Part shown: piece by piece, positions 28,326-37,970 of the stretch
Position numbering within the stretch: position 1 is the stretch's first letter
How the letters are laid out: every line of letters begins with the position of its first letter
From: Eubacterium sp.
Lineage (GTDB): Bacteria; Bacillota; Clostridia; Lachnospirales; Lachnospiraceae
DNA: 64,000 bases
Direction of reading: 5' to 3'
NCBI GenBank assembly: GCA_017614395.1
Contig: JAGABX010000111.1
Location: 1 to 64,000 of the forward strand
Notes under the pieces: model-generated
Told to the model about the DNA's origin: nothing
Database searches by the model: none
Seen by the model: only the letters and a program-made list of their open reading frames with translations
Position numbers and translations under genes: made by a program

Positions 28326-30086
28326 ATGAGGTATCTCCTCAAATATATGAAACCATATCGTAAAGAAGCAGTTCTGGCGCCGCTCTTCAAGTTGTTGGAG
28401 GCGACGCTGGAACTTTTTGTACCCATTGTGATGACTATGATCATCGATAATGGAATTGCAAATCGTGATAACTCGTATATTTTATGGATGGGGGCGGTCC
28501 TCGTCGCAATTGCCGCAGTTGGAATGACGGTTTCGATCACGGCGCAATATTTTGCCGCTAAGGCTGCGGTATGTTTTTCTACGGATGTGAAACACGCGTT
28601 ATTCAAGCATATTACGCATCTGTCAGCCGAGTCTGCAGGTAATCTCGGGGCGACGACACTGATCACGCGTATGACGAGCGATATGAATCAGGTAAGTACC
28701 GGTGTTAATCTGTTCCTAAGGCTTTTTTTGCGCTCTCCTTTTATTGTTTTGGGAGCCATGGTGATGGCTTTTGCTATCGATGTCCGGGCTGCGGCTGTGT
28801 TTGCATGCGTGATCCCGGTGATAGGCATTGTACTCTGGAGTTGCCTTCATTATACAATTCCGAAGATTCGATGTACACAAAAACAGACTGATGACATCCT
28901 GCGCCGGACGGGGGAGACATTGTCCGGTGCGCGCGTGGTTCGCGCTTTTGTAAGGCAGGAGAGTGAGAAGAGGCAGTTTGATGATGTCAATGAGGGTTTG
29001 TACAGAAAACAGATGCATGTAGGCAGGCTGTCGGCGTTGATGAATCCCGTGACGCTGCTGGTAGTAAATGTCGGGATCATTGTGTTGGTTTATGAAGGAG
29101 GAGTGCGGGTTGAAGCGGGAACGTTGACACAGGGACAAGTCGTGGCGTTAGTTAATTATATGTCGCAGATACTCATAGAACTCGTAAAACTGGCAAATCT
29201 GATCCTGAACATTAATAGAGCTCTTGCCTGCGCAGGCAGGGTGAGAGAGGTGTTTCTGCTGCCGGAGGAAGGAACAGATACCGACCGATGCTTTGAGGAG
29301 GGACGAGTTCAGGGCGTGGCTGTCCGGACGGAGAATCTGTCATTCAGGTATCCCGGCGCGCAGGGAGATGCGCTCAAGGGACTGACTTTTTCCGCTTTGC
29401 CGGGAGAAACATGGGGAATCATAGGAGGAACGGGTGCCGGCAAAACAACGCTGTTGTCGTTGCTGCTTGGGTTTTATCATGAAACGGGAGGGGTTCTGTA
29501 CATAAATGAGTGTGTAGAAAAATCCGATAATCCGGCAACTACGAAAATGACCGATATTAATCAGCAAATTCGGTCTGTGTGGCGTGCTGACATCGGTTAT
29601 GCTCCGCAACGATCGGTATTGTTTTCGGGGACGATTCGTGAGAATCTGCTCATGGGAGATCGGGAGGCATCGGACTCGGCGCTGTGGGAGGCGCTCGATG
29701 TTGCACAGGCGGCTGATTTCATCAGGAAAAAGGATGGACTCGATACTGTTGTGGAACAGGGCGGCAGAAATTTTTCGGGAGGCCAGAGGCAAAGGCTGTG
29801 CATAGCGAGGGCGCTTGTCAGGCGTCCGAAATTATTGCTGTTAGATGATGCGTTCTCGGCGTTGGATACAGCGACGGAGAAACGCCTGCGTTCGGCACTG
29901 AGGAAATATCTGTCTGAAACAGGTACGACCACGCTGATCGTTTCCCAGCGTATCGCGTCAGTGCGCGATGCAGACGGGATAATTGTTTTGGATGAGGGTG
30001 AAACCGTAGGTGTCGGGACTCATGACGAACTCCTGCGATCATGTGAGGTCTATCGTGAGATAGCGCAGATCGGAGGTGGAGCATGA
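28326..30086 (+). CDS. ABC exporter half-transporter, first subunit
   Basis: A 586-residue fusion of six-helix membrane domain (about residues 1-310) and ATPase. Walker A GGTGAGKTTLLSLL, signature FSGGQRQRLCIARAL, Walker B LLLLDDAFSALD and the switch region TTLIVSQRIASVRDAD are visible. Walker B ends in Asp-Asp where most ATPases have Asp-Glu, the usual sign of the degenerate site in heterodimeric exporters such as BmrC/BmrD or TM287/288. A stretch of about 13 extra residues precedes the Q-loop (NECVEKSDNPATTKMTDINQ). The ATG at 28326 follows TTAGGGAG. It overlaps the second subunit by 4 nt (ATGA). Confidence 0.9.
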   Translation: MRYLLKYMKPYRKEAVLAPLFKLLEATLELFVPIVMTMIIDNGIANRDNSYILWMGAVLVAIAAVGMTVSITAQYFAAKAAVCFSTDVKHALFKHITHLSAESAGNLGATTLITRMTSDMNQVSTGVNLFLRLFLRSPFIVLGAMVMAFAIDVRAAAVFACVIPVIGIVLWSCLHYTIPKIRCTQKQTDDILRRTGETLSGARVVRAFVRQESEKRQFDDVNEGLYRKQMHVGRLSALMNPVTLLVVNVGIIVLVYEGGVRVEAGTLTQGQVVALVNYMSQILIELVKLANLILNINRALACAGRVREVFLLPEEGTDTDRCFEEGRVQGVAVRTENLSFRYPGAQGDALKGLTFSALPGETWGIIGGTGAGKTTLLSLLLGFYHETGGVLYINECVEKSDNPATTKMTDINQQIRSVWRADIGYAPQRSVLFSGTIRENLLMGDREASDSALWEALDVAQAADFIRKKDGLDTVVEQGGRNFSGGQRQRLCIARALVRRPKLLLLDDAFSALDTATEKRLRSALRKYLSETGTTTLIVSQRIASVRDADGIIVLDEGETVGVGTHDELLRSCEVYREIAQIGGGA

Positions 30087-31987
30087 ACATGGATAGAAAG
30101 TCCTCGATCAAACGATTGCTGCCCTATTTGAAAAAATACAGGGGTAGTATTGCTATATCACTGGTTCTTGCTTTGATTACGGTTATTCTGACATTGTTGA
30201 TCCCTGTTTTAGTCGGAGCGGCTATAGACCGGATAGTCGGAGTGGATAATGTCAGCTGGGACAGGATATGGGAATTGCTGATATGGATAGGTGCAGCTGC
30301 CGGTGTAAGCGCTGTTTCCACCTATTTCATGAATATCTGTAATAATAGGGTTTGTTACGGGGTGGTCAGGGAGTTCAGGCGGGATGCTTTTTCAGTAATA
30401 GTGGATATGCCTGTCGGATTGATCGACGCTCATCCGCAGGGCGATATAGTGAGCCGGGTGGTAACGGATGCAGATGCGGTATCTGATGGTCTGCTTATGG
30501 GATTTTCCAGCCTTTTTACCGGGGGACTGACCATACTCGGAACAATAGGTTTCATGTTCTATGTGAATGCTCCGATTGCGATTGCGGTAGTTGCCGTTAC
30601 ACCTTTGTCTTTGATAGTTGCGAGATTTATAGCACGCAGGTCGCATGCGGGTTTTTCAGCGCAGGCCACTGACCGCGGGGTACAGACTTCGCTCATCACC
30701 GAGGTGGTAGAAAACATAGGGACCATTCAGGCGTTCGGACAGGAGGATTACTACACAAAGAAATTTGATGAAACGGCCGAAATATTGAAAAAGGACTCGC
30801 TGAGCGCAATCTTTTTCTCATCAATCACTAATCCGGCAACGCGATTTGTCAACAGTATCGTATATGCGGCAGTAGGTGTGTTCGGGGCGATCGCGGCAGT
30901 GAACGGTGGGATAACGGTCGGAATGCTTTCGGCGTTTCTCGGTTACGCGAATCAGTATACCAAGCCGTTTAATGAGATCTCAGGAGTGATCACGGAGCTT
31001 CAGAATGCGTTTGCGTGTGCGGAACGTCTGTTTGAGTTGATGGACAGTCCGGCGGAGGGAACTGATGTGGGTTCCCCGATGAACGTGGGCGGTGGGAATC
31101 CGGAAAAAGCAGGGAGCGATAAATCGGTAAACCCGGATTTCGGAGAGGTTGACGCATGTCCCGGAAAAACGTCACCCGGAAATGACGGCCGTGTAGTATT
31201 TGAGAATGTGGATTTTTCGTATGACAAATCAGTCTCGTTGATCGAAAATCTGAAACTTGAGGTTCAACCGGGCTGGCGTGTGGCCATAGTCGGACCGACG
31301 GGTGCGGGAAAATCGACGATAATTAATCTCCTGATGAGGTTTTATGATGTAAATGACGGCAGAATCACGATTGACAGCACGGATATCAGGGATATAGACT
31401 TAAACAGGCTCCGTTCGCGGTTTGGAATGGTACTGCAGGAAACATGGCTGATGACCGGTACTATCCGGGAGAATATCGCCTTCGGGTGCCCTGATGCGTC
31501 GGATGAAGAGATTGTTGATGCGGCAAAATATGTTCACGCGCATGGTTTTATCAATAAATTGCCACATGGATATGATACAGTTGTTTCCGGTGATGGGGGA
31601 TTATCTGCAGGGGAGAAACAGTTGATCTGCATAGCCAGAGTTATGTTGAAGCTGTCCGTGAAGGAGCGGAATACGGTATCGGCAACCGGACGGGTTCAGT
31701 CAGAAAATCTATCAAGATCAGAGAAAAATTCGGAACGATCAATATTGATCCTTGATGAGGCTACTTCGTCTATTGATACCCGGACTGAGGTACGCATACA
31801 ACGCGCTTTTGCGAAAATGATGCGTGGGCGCACGAGTTTCATAGTTGCGCATCGGCTGCAGACGATACGTGAGGCGGATTTGATCCTCGTTATGCGTGAC
31901 GGTCGGATCGTTGAGCAGGGCAGGCATGAGGAATTGTTAGCTGCGGGCGGATTCTATAGGGAATTATACGAGGCGTCCCTACAGTAA
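30083..31987 (+). CDS. ABC exporter half-transporter, second subunit
   Basis: A 634-residue partner of the preceding gene. Six membrane helices are followed by an ATPase with Walker A GPTGAGKSTIINLL, Q-loop FGMVLQETWL, signature-like LSAGEKQLICIARVM, Walker B ILILDEATSSIDT with the catalytic Glu, and switch His in FIVAHRLQTI. It is longer than the usual ~580-600 because of two polar insertions. One of about 30 residues lies between the membrane and ATPase domains (GGGNPEKAGSDKSVNPDFGE). One of about 25 residues lies between signature and Walker B (ERNTVSATGRVQSENLSRSE). The substrate is unknown. The group includes drug and lipid exporters. Confidence 0.9.
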   Translation: MNMDRKSSIKRLLPYLKKYRGSIAISLVLALITVILTLLIPVLVGAAIDRIVGVDNVSWDRIWELLIWIGAAAGVSAVSTYFMNICNNRVCYGVVREFRRDAFSVIVDMPVGLIDAHPQGDIVSRVVTDADAVSDGLLMGFSSLFTGGLTILGTIGFMFYVNAPIAIAVVAVTPLSLIVARFIARRSHAGFSAQATDRGVQTSLITEVVENIGTIQAFGQEDYYTKKFDETAEILKKDSLSAIFFSSITNPATRFVNSIVYAAVGVFGAIAAVNGGITVGMLSAFLGYANQYTKPFNEISGVITELQNAFACAERLFELMDSPAEGTDVGSPMNVGGGNPEKAGSDKSVNPDFGEVDACPGKTSPGNDGRVVFENVDFSYDKSVSLIENLKLEVQPGWRVAIVGPTGAGKSTIINLLMRFYDVNDGRITIDSTDIRDIDLNRLRSRFGMVLQETWLMTGTIRENIAFGCPDASDEEIVDAAKYVHAHGFINKLPHGYDTVVSGDGGLSAGEKQLICIARVMLKLSVKERNTVSATGRVQSENLSRSEKNSERSILILDEATSSIDTRTEVRIQRAFAKMMRGRTSFIVAHRLQTIREADLILVMRDGRIVEQGRHEELLAAGGFYRELYEASLQ

Positions 31988-32008
31988 AACACCGGATTAA
32001 GTTGATTG

Positions 32009-32017
32009 TGTTATAAT
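32009..32017 (+). promoter_or_regulatory. candidate extended -10 promoter of GHL10 gene
   Basis: TGTTATAAT is a perfect -10 with the TG extension. No recognisable -35 lies at the right distance. It is positioned 50 bp before the GTG start. Confidence 0.45.
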
Positions 32018-32066
32018 GCCTGTGTTTGCGAAATATCGTGTTTGCAGTGCGAAGGGAGAATGATTT

Positions 32067-33380
32067 GTGAAGAAATACAGTAACCGAAAATGCTATTATA
32101 AAGCAGTTATAGTTATAGTTGCGGTCTTTTTATTCATGGGATATTCTGTTCCAAATAAAATATCGCGTGCCGGCAGCCATGAGCACCGGGGGGTGTGGGT
32201 CGCTTTTTATGAATTCTCTGCAGCCGGTTTATCAAACCGGACGGAGGCGGCATTCCGCCAGAATGCGTCTAAAATGTTCCAAAACATTGTAGATTACGGC
32301 TGTAATGAGGTGTTTTTCCATGTGAGGGCATTTGATGATGCGATTTATCCGTCGAAGATCGTCCGGTGGAGTACCTATATGGAGAGCAACGGGAAGTCTC
32401 CGGGTTATGATCCGCTGGCCATCCTTGTTGAACTGGCTCATGAGAAGGGGCTGAAAATTCATGCGTGGATGAATCCGTATCGGGTTTCTTCGGAGAAAAT
32501 TCTAAACCCGGCCAAGGAAAAAACGATTAACCGGATTGTGAATCAGGTGAAGGAGATCATTAACAATTACCAGGTGGACGGAATACACTTTGACGATTAT
32601 TTCTATGTGGGTTCGAAATACGATCATGTCAGGGCTGCGAAAAAACGAAAAAACGTAAACAAAATGGTCAAACGCGTTCACGACGCCGTTAAAGAAAAGG
32701 ATGAGACCATCGAGTTCGGTATTTCGCCGGCGGGAAATTACGAGAACTGTATGGAAATGGGTGCAGATGTGAAAACGTGGATGAGCGAGGAGGGCTACAT
32801 CGACTACATCATTCCACAGATCTACTGGTCGGACAAGTACAAGCTGAATGGCAAATGGACGACGCTGTTTTCCGACCGTCTGGCGTTGTGGCGGAGTCTG
32901 AACGAAATTGACATCCCCATGTGCATAGGGCTTGGTGTCTATCGTACCGGGTATGAGGTCTCGCCGGACCTCGGCTGGGCAAAACGTGATGACAATCTCG
33001 CTTCGCAGGCACTGGCAATTTTCGAGGGAAACACTGAGGGGTACACGCTGTTTGCCTACACTGATCTGATGGCGGATCATTCAGAGGATGAGATGGATAA
33101 TTTCCTCGAGGCGATCTCGTGGATCAAGCTTAATAAAAAGTCTGTGACATTGCGGCAGGGTGAAACATTTTTGTTGAAGGCGAAATGGATGCCGGCTAAA
33201 TATGAGGACGGAGATTCGTTTGAATACAGGTCGCTTGACGAGTCGATAGCCACTGTGGATGAAGATGGTTTGGTCACAGCCGTTGCGCAGGAAGGAACAA
33301 CGAAAATTCAGGTAACCGCAGACGGTAAAAAGAAGAATTGTGTAGTAACGATTGGTGAGATAAACGAGGAGGCAAAATGA
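32067..33380 (+). CDS. secreted GHL10-family glycosyl hydrolase-like protein with Ig-like domain
   Basis: A 437-residue exported protein. An N-terminal hydrophobic segment (AVIVIVAVFLFMGYSV) acts as signal or anchor. The GHL10/DUF187 TIM-barrel follows, seen in HRGVWVAFYEFSAAGL, EVFFHVRAFDDAIYPSK, GLKIHAWMNPYRVS, VDGIHFDDYFYV and YIDYIIPQIYW. The C-terminal ~85 residues are a bacterial Ig-like group 2 domain (YRSLDESIATVDEDGLVTAV), a common carbohydrate- or surface-attachment module. The start is GTG at 32067 after AAGGGAG. It probably attacks a cell-envelope or dietary glycan. Activity of the family is poorly defined. Its stop overlaps the start region of rlmH. Confidence 0.85.
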   Translation: MKKYSNRKCYYKAVIVIVAVFLFMGYSVPNKISRAGSHEHRGVWVAFYEFSAAGLSNRTEAAFRQNASKMFQNIVDYGCNEVFFHVRAFDDAIYPSKIVRWSTYMESNGKSPGYDPLAILVELAHEKGLKIHAWMNPYRVSSEKILNPAKEKTINRIVNQVKEIINNYQVDGIHFDDYFYVGSKYDHVRAAKKRKNVNKMVKRVHDAVKEKDETIEFGISPAGNYENCMEMGADVKTWMSEEGYIDYIIPQIYWSDKYKLNGKWTTLFSDRLALWRSLNEIDIPMCIGLGVYRTGYEVSPDLGWAKRDDNLASQALAIFEGNTEGYTLFAYTDLMADHSEDEMDNFLEAISWIKLNKKSVTLRQGETFLLKAKWMPAKYEDGDSFEYRSLDESIATVDEDGLVTAVAQEGTTKIQVTADGKKKNCVVTIGEINEEAK

Positions 33381-33859
33381 TGAAAATAACGATTTTGGCA
33401 GTCGGGAAAGTTAAAGAGCAATATTATAATGAAGCAATTGCAGAGTATAGCAAGAGACTCGGCAGATATTGCACCCTGGAGATCATCGAGGTAGATGATG
33501 AGAAGACACCCGACGGCGCCAGTGAAAAAGAAGAGGTGAAGATTCGTGACAAGGAAGGAGAGAGACTGAGCAGGTTCATCCCCGATGACGCCTATGTGGT
33601 TGCGCTGGCGATAGGAGGGAAGGAAATGTCCTCCGTTGAATTTGCAGAGGGGATAGAGGGTCTCGGTGTTGACGGTGTGTCACACATCGTATTCATAATA
33701 GGAGGTTCTATCGGGTTGTCGGAGGATATTCTCGGAGGCGCTGACGCAAGGCTTTCTTTTTCCCGTATGACATACCCTCACCAGTTGATGAGAGTTATAT
33801 TGCTGGAACAGATATACAGGGCATTTCGGATAAACAGGGGAGAGCCGTATCATAAGTGA
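33380..33859 (+). CDS. rlmH: 23S rRNA pseudouridine-1915 N3-methyltransferase
   Basis: A SPOUT-class methyltransferase acting on helix 69 of 23S rRNA in the assembled ribosome. It shows the family start MKITILAVGKVKEQYYNEAI, the SAM-binding knot FIIGGSIGLSEDIL, and the conserved SFSRMTYPHQLMRVILLEQIYRAFRI with the closing EPYHK. The second of two adjacent ATGs is chosen because it gives exactly 159 residues, as in Bacillus, and is 7 nt from GAGGAGG. It overlaps the upstream stop, so it is coupled to the GHL10 gene. Confidence 0.96.
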   Translation: MKITILAVGKVKEQYYNEAIAEYSKRLGRYCTLEIIEVDDEKTPDGASEKEEVKIRDKEGERLSRFIPDDAYVVALAIGGKEMSSVEFAEGIEGLGVDGVSHIVFIIGGSIGLSEDILGGADARLSFSRMTYPHQLMRVILLEQIYRAFRINRGEPYHK

Positions 33860-33946
33860 ATATGCAGAATAACACCAAATATGGCGGTAGCTGAATCGTC
33901 TAACGGCATATATTGCCCGAAAATTTGCGAAATATCGTAAAAACGA

Positions 33947-33975
33947 TTGCATTATCTTTTAAACTTTGGTATAAT
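33947..33975 (+). promoter_or_regulatory. promoter (TTGC / TGG-TATAAT type)
   Basis: TTGCAT (33947-33952), 17 bp, TATAAT (33970-33975) with TGG directly upstream. It drives the small membrane protein at 34024. Confidence 0.78.
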
Positions 33976-34023
33976 CGCTTGCGGTAATGTAAATTTTTAT
34001 CAATTCAAGGAGGACTCATTATT

Positions 34024-34413
34024 ATGAAAAACCCAGTAGGTAGTGTTATTGTAATTCTTGGTGCGTTGCTCGGCGTTCTCGGTATTTTTCTGCCTTTTGT
34101 TACGGTAGAAGCCGGCGGTGTTTCTCTTTCAACTAATGTGTTTACACCGATTTGCATCGCGTGGATTGTACTTGCAGTAGGCGCAGTTGCTTGTGCTTTT
34201 GCGGGACAGAAAATCCTTACCCTCATTTTGGCAATCCTCGCCGGAGGCGGTTTTGCAATCTCTTTCTTCGCAAACAGCGGAGAGGTCGCTGAAGTTGGAG
34301 ATATGGCAAGCAAGGGCATCGGTTATTGGCTGTTGATTGTCGGTGCAGTAGTTATGGCACTTTCGGGAATTATTTATTTAGTTACGGCAAAACCGAAAAC
34401 CGATCAGGATTGA
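34024..34413 (+). CDS. small four-helix membrane protein of unknown function
   Basis: A 129-residue hydrophobic protein. Four membrane segments can be seen: near the N-terminus (SVIVILGALLGVLGIFLPFV), then about residues 38-58, 58-78 and 102-122. The loop after the first helix (TVEAGGVSLSTN) would be extracellular. I do not recognise the family. It is transcribed alone, between a strong promoter and a terminator, and has a very good AAGGAGG site, so it is probably well expressed. Confidence 0.8.
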   Translation: MKNPVGSVIVILGALLGVLGIFLPFVTVEAGGVSLSTNVFTPICIAWIVLAVGAVACAFAGQKILTLILAILAGGGFAISFFANSGEVAEVGDMASKGIGYWLLIVGAVVMALSGIIYLVTAKPKTDQD

Positions 34414-34445
34414 TATAATTCATTTGGATTTTAAATTGCACGAGG

Positions 34446-34488
34446 ACGAAGGTTGTTTCTCTTTTGAGTGACGACCTTCGTTTTTTTT
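34446..34488 (+). terminator. intrinsic terminator
   Basis: ACGAAGGTTGT (34446-34456) pairs with ACGACCTTCGT (34471-34481) with one G-T pair, followed by eight T residues. It ends the small membrane protein transcript. The next promoter starts two bases later. Confidence 0.9.
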
Positions 34489-34489
34489 C

Positions 34490-34518
34490 TTGCGAACAGG
34501 AATAAAATGTGGTAGAAT
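34490..34518 (+). promoter_or_regulatory. promoter (TTGC / TGG-TAGAAT type)
   Basis: TTGCGA (34490-34495), 17 bp, TAGAAT (34513-34518) preceded by TGG. It serves the beta-CASP nuclease gene, leaving a leader of about 115 nt. Confidence 0.72.
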
Positions 34519-34641
34519 GAATAACAGTTGCAGCCAATGAAAACCTGTTTGATTATAAATCCTGATATTTCAGTGTATTTTCAGACGGGAACAATAAATG
34601 CCATACTTTTTCAAAATGGGAATCAGCAGTCGGAGGACGCC

Positions 34642-36246
34642 ATGAAATTAGTATTCATAGGAGCGGATCATGAGGTGACCGGCAGTTGTCACTACATGGA
34701 GGTGGGAACCAAGAAATTCTGCATTGATATTGGAATGGAGCAGGGACGGGATATGTTCGAAAATCAGGAGATCCCGGTCAATGCTTCGGAAATTGATTAT
34801 GTGTTACTGACACATGCGCATATTGACCACACGGGACTGCTCCCCCTGCTATATGCGAGAGGGTTCAGGGGCGAGGTTTACGCGACCAAGGCGACCTGCG
34901 AGCTGTCTCAGATCATGCTGCGTGATTCAGCCCATATCCAGCAGTTCGAGGCGGAATGGCGCAATCGTAAGGCTTCCCGTTCCGGCGGTGAGGTTTACAA
35001 GCCTGTTTATACCATGGAGGACGCGCTAGGCGCAATATCACTGCTCAAACCATGTGATTATGACTCAATCATCGAGATATCAGATGAACTGAAAATCCGA
35101 TTTACGGACGTGGGGCATCTGTTGGGTTCTGCTTCCATTGAGGTGTTTGCGCGTGAGGGTGCGGATGAGCGGACCATCGTATTCTCCGGTGACCTTGGGA
35201 ATATTAACAAACCGATTCTCAAGGATCCTCAGTATACCAAGGCTGCCGATTATGTTGTCATGGAGTCGACATACGGTGATAGGATACACAGCGAGGGAAC
35301 ACCGGATTATGTCGGAGATCTCGCGGTGATCATGGAGGAAACGTTTGAACGTGGCGGTAATGTAGTAATTCCGGCGTTTGCGGTAGGACGAACCCAGGAG
35401 CTGTTATACTTTTTACGACAGATCAAGGAACAGAAGCTGATCACGTCATATCCGGAATTCGAGGTCTATGTCGACTCGCCGTTAGCGGTGGAGGCCACGC
35501 ATATATTTGGCAGAAACGTGGAACAGTGTTTTGGGGATGAAGCCAGAGATCTCGTTCACAGAGGAATAAATCCGATAGGCTTTCCCGGATTGAAACTGTC
35601 TATAACATCAGATGATTCCAAGGAAATCAATTTTGATCCCAATCCCAAGGTTATTCTGTCAGCATCGGGAATGTGTGACGCGGGACGTATTCGCCATCAT
35701 CTGAAGCATAATCTGTGGAGAGAGGATTCAACAATTGTTTTTGTCGGGTACCAGACGGCGGGAACTCTCGGACGGGTGTTGCTCGACGGCGCCGAGGAGG
35801 TCAAACTGTTCGGCGAGCCCATCGAGGTCAAGGCGCGCATTACCCGGCTCAACGGCATCAGTGGGCACGCTGATGTAAACGGGCTCCTCAAATGGGTTGA
35901 GTCGTTTACGGAGAAACCGCCGAAACGTGTATTTGTTGTGCATGGCGAGGACACGGTTTGCCAGCAGTTCTGCAAAACGTTGGAGGACCATGCTTTTATT
36001 GCGTCCGCGCCGTACAGCGGAACGGAATTTGATCCGATAAGCGGTGAGTTTATTATTGAAGCGGAGCCGGTTCCGGCGGAGAAGAAGAGAGCTGCCAGCA
36101 AACGCGCCGGCGATATATTCTCGAGACTGCTTACTGCGGGCCAGCGCCTGATCGGTGTTATCAGGAAAAACGAGGGACTCAGCAACAAAGACACGGCAAA
36201 ATTCACCGATCAGATCAACGCGCTGTGTGATAAGTGGGATCGATGA
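34642..36246 (+). CDS. metallo-beta-lactamase/beta-CASP RNA-processing exonuclease
   Basis: A 534-residue protein of the CPSF73/YSH1-like MBL group. The metal site is read as THAHIDHTGLLPLL, VGHLLGSASIEV and FSGDLGN. The beta-CASP part follows with STYGDR, the PAFAVGRTQELLYFL helix, SASGMCDAGRIRHHLKH and GHADVNGLLKWV, and ends in the C-terminal His motif VVHGEDTVCQQF. It should cut or trim RNA. It differs from RNase J in lacking that family's C-terminal domain. Start: the ATG at 34642 after GGAGG begins the conserved MKLVFIGADHEVTGSCH. The upstream in-frame TTG at 34528 has no site. Confidence 0.88.
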   Translation: MKLVFIGADHEVTGSCHYMEVGTKKFCIDIGMEQGRDMFENQEIPVNASEIDYVLLTHAHIDHTGLLPLLYARGFRGEVYATKATCELSQIMLRDSAHIQQFEAEWRNRKASRSGGEVYKPVYTMEDALGAISLLKPCDYDSIIEISDELKIRFTDVGHLLGSASIEVFAREGADERTIVFSGDLGNINKPILKDPQYTKAADYVVMESTYGDRIHSEGTPDYVGDLAVIMEETFERGGNVVIPAFAVGRTQELLYFLRQIKEQKLITSYPEFEVYVDSPLAVEATHIFGRNVEQCFGDEARDLVHRGINPIGFPGLKLSITSDDSKEINFDPNPKVILSASGMCDAGRIRHHLKHNLWREDSTIVFVGYQTAGTLGRVLLDGAEEVKLFGEPIEVKARITRLNGISGHADVNGLLKWVESFTEKPPKRVFVVHGEDTVCQQFCKTLEDHAFIASAPYSGTEFDPISGEFIIEAEPVPAEKKRAASKRAGDIFSRLLTAGQRLIGVIRKNEGLSNKDTAKFTDQINALCDKWDR

Positions 36247-36269
36247 CATAAGGAAAAAGGACACGCGGT

Positions 36270-37946
36270 ATGAAAAAGATTCTGAAGATATTCATTATCA
36301 CCACACTGCTCATTCTCATACCTGCGGGAGCAGCGGTTTATTTCCTGACAAAGTCGGATGACAAGACCGGAGAGTTTGATTCACACAGACGTCAGGAACA
36401 GAGCGATCAGAGCGATTCGCATGCTTATCGTTTCGAGACAGACTCACTCTCAACACCGTTAGCTAGGGATGGCGAGAATAAAAATGTGCTGAATTTTGAT
36501 GCGAACCAACCCTTTACCATTGCAAATTCGCAGGCGTCGAGGGACAGGCTGAACAGACTGATCCGAAGGTTGGATGCTACGTTTGAGGAACCTATAATAG
36601 CATACAATCCGTTCGGGACGATGCCGAATACATATTACTTTTATTTCAAGACAACCTACAACTGCATGGTCAAATATACTGTAACGGTTGCTGATGAAAA
36701 AATATCCGACCATATTCGTTATGTAAATAACGGGGCGGTGAAAAACCTGACAAATACACATGAATTCACTGTAGGCGGATTGATTCCGGGCATGACTAAT
36801 TATATCGTAATTGAATTAGTCGACGAAAATGGCTCGCACAGGGAGGATATAACATACAAGGCGGAGGTGCCGCCCGTCAGCCAGCCTACGTCTATTTCCT
36901 ACGAGAGAGGTAAAAGCGATCTTCAGCTGCAGAACGGACTCTTCTTTTTAATGCCGAAGCAGGATCCGGGGATATACATTTACGATAACAACGGGATGAT
37001 GAGAGGCGTTGTAGCGACGGAAAGCGATCACGGGCGCAGGATATATCAGACTGAATCAAGGATAGTGTACCAGGTTTCGCCGACTCGTATCATCCGCGCG
37101 AACAGGCTGGGCGAGATAGACGGAGTGGCGCTCATCAGCGGCCTAGGTGAGGTTCTTGATTTCGCGTATGATGGATTTGAAAACATTTTTGCACTGACGC
37201 GAAACGGTGACAGGTACTATTTAGTCCGGAGTTCCATGAAGGACAGCTCCTCGAAAAATATATTTACATTTGATAAAAAGATGATTCCGACATCGATTTC
37301 ATCCGTATCCGGAGGTGATCTGTATGTCTCGATGGCGAATCCGACCGGTCTGATGCGCATAGACGGACTGATGAGCACGAGGCCGCGTCCGGGGCTTGTG
37401 ATCGGGTTGAAGGATGACTGGAAAAAGACTTCAATAAAGAAAAAAGTCGCCGATCCGACAGTTACGAAAAAACCGAAGGAGGATGAATCAGGAGCCGGAG
37501 AAACAGATGAAGATGAGAGCGCAGATGATGCGTCGGGGGATGATGAGGCGGCGACGGGTTCGGGAGCGGATGTCGACGAGAAAGCCCCTCCTATACTCGG
37601 ATGGGATATGTCCGATACCATACTTGATTTAGTTCAGGACGAGTCAGACGGCAGAACGGACACACTGACTTTTTCTGTAGTTAAGGATCGGCTGGTCCAT
37701 GCGGTGAAATGCCAGATAAACAGAAAGAAAAAGAGCGCAGTTCTCCTGCTCGACAAGGAGGTCGAGTTTAACGGGCAGGTTGCAGTCCAGTGGGGTGCCA
37801 GAGGCAGCTGCGTCATTGCAAATCTGGAGCGGGGACATTATGAGGAGCGCGACGAGGATTTCAAGGTTACCAGGGAATATTCGTTTGACAGTGCGATGGA
37901 CGGTTTATGGAAACGAAACCTTGAGGGCTTCTGCTTTTTCATATAA
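36270..37946 (+). CDS. membrane-anchored protein, arylsulfotransferase-like (tentative)
   Basis: A 558-residue protein with one N-terminal membrane anchor (KIFIITTLLILIPAGAAVYFL). Residues of about 85-210 (YNPFGTMPNTYYFYF, VKYTVTVADEK, HEFTVGGLIPGMTNYIVIEL) resemble the N-terminal beta domain of bacterial aryl-sulfate sulfotransferases. A propeller-like repeat region follows. An acidic, low-complexity insert (KKPKEDESGAGETDEDESAD) interrupts the C-terminal half. I cannot place the catalytic His of a true sulfotransferase, so enzymatic activity is doubtful. It starts 23 nt after the beta-CASP gene and is probably co-transcribed. Confidence 0.6.
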   Translation: MKKILKIFIITTLLILIPAGAAVYFLTKSDDKTGEFDSHRRQEQSDQSDSHAYRFETDSLSTPLARDGENKNVLNFDANQPFTIANSQASRDRLNRLIRRLDATFEEPIIAYNPFGTMPNTYYFYFKTTYNCMVKYTVTVADEKISDHIRYVNNGAVKNLTNTHEFTVGGLIPGMTNYIVIELVDENGSHREDITYKAEVPPVSQPTSISYERGKSDLQLQNGLFFLMPKQDPGIYIYDNNGMMRGVVATESDHGRRIYQTESRIVYQVSPTRIIRANRLGEIDGVALISGLGEVLDFAYDGFENIFALTRNGDRYYLVRSSMKDSSSKNIFTFDKKMIPTSISSVSGGDLYVSMANPTGLMRIDGLMSTRPRPGLVIGLKDDWKKTSIKKKVADPTVTKKPKEDESGAGETDEDESADDASGDDEAATGSGADVDEKAPPILGWDMSDTILDLVQDESDGRTDTLTFSVVKDRLVHAVKCQINRKKKSAVLLLDKEVEFNGQVAVQWGARGSCVIANLERGHYEERDEDFKVTREYSFDSAMDGLWKRNLEGFCFFI

Positions 37947-37970
37947 AGCATGTTGAAAAATCGATATAAC

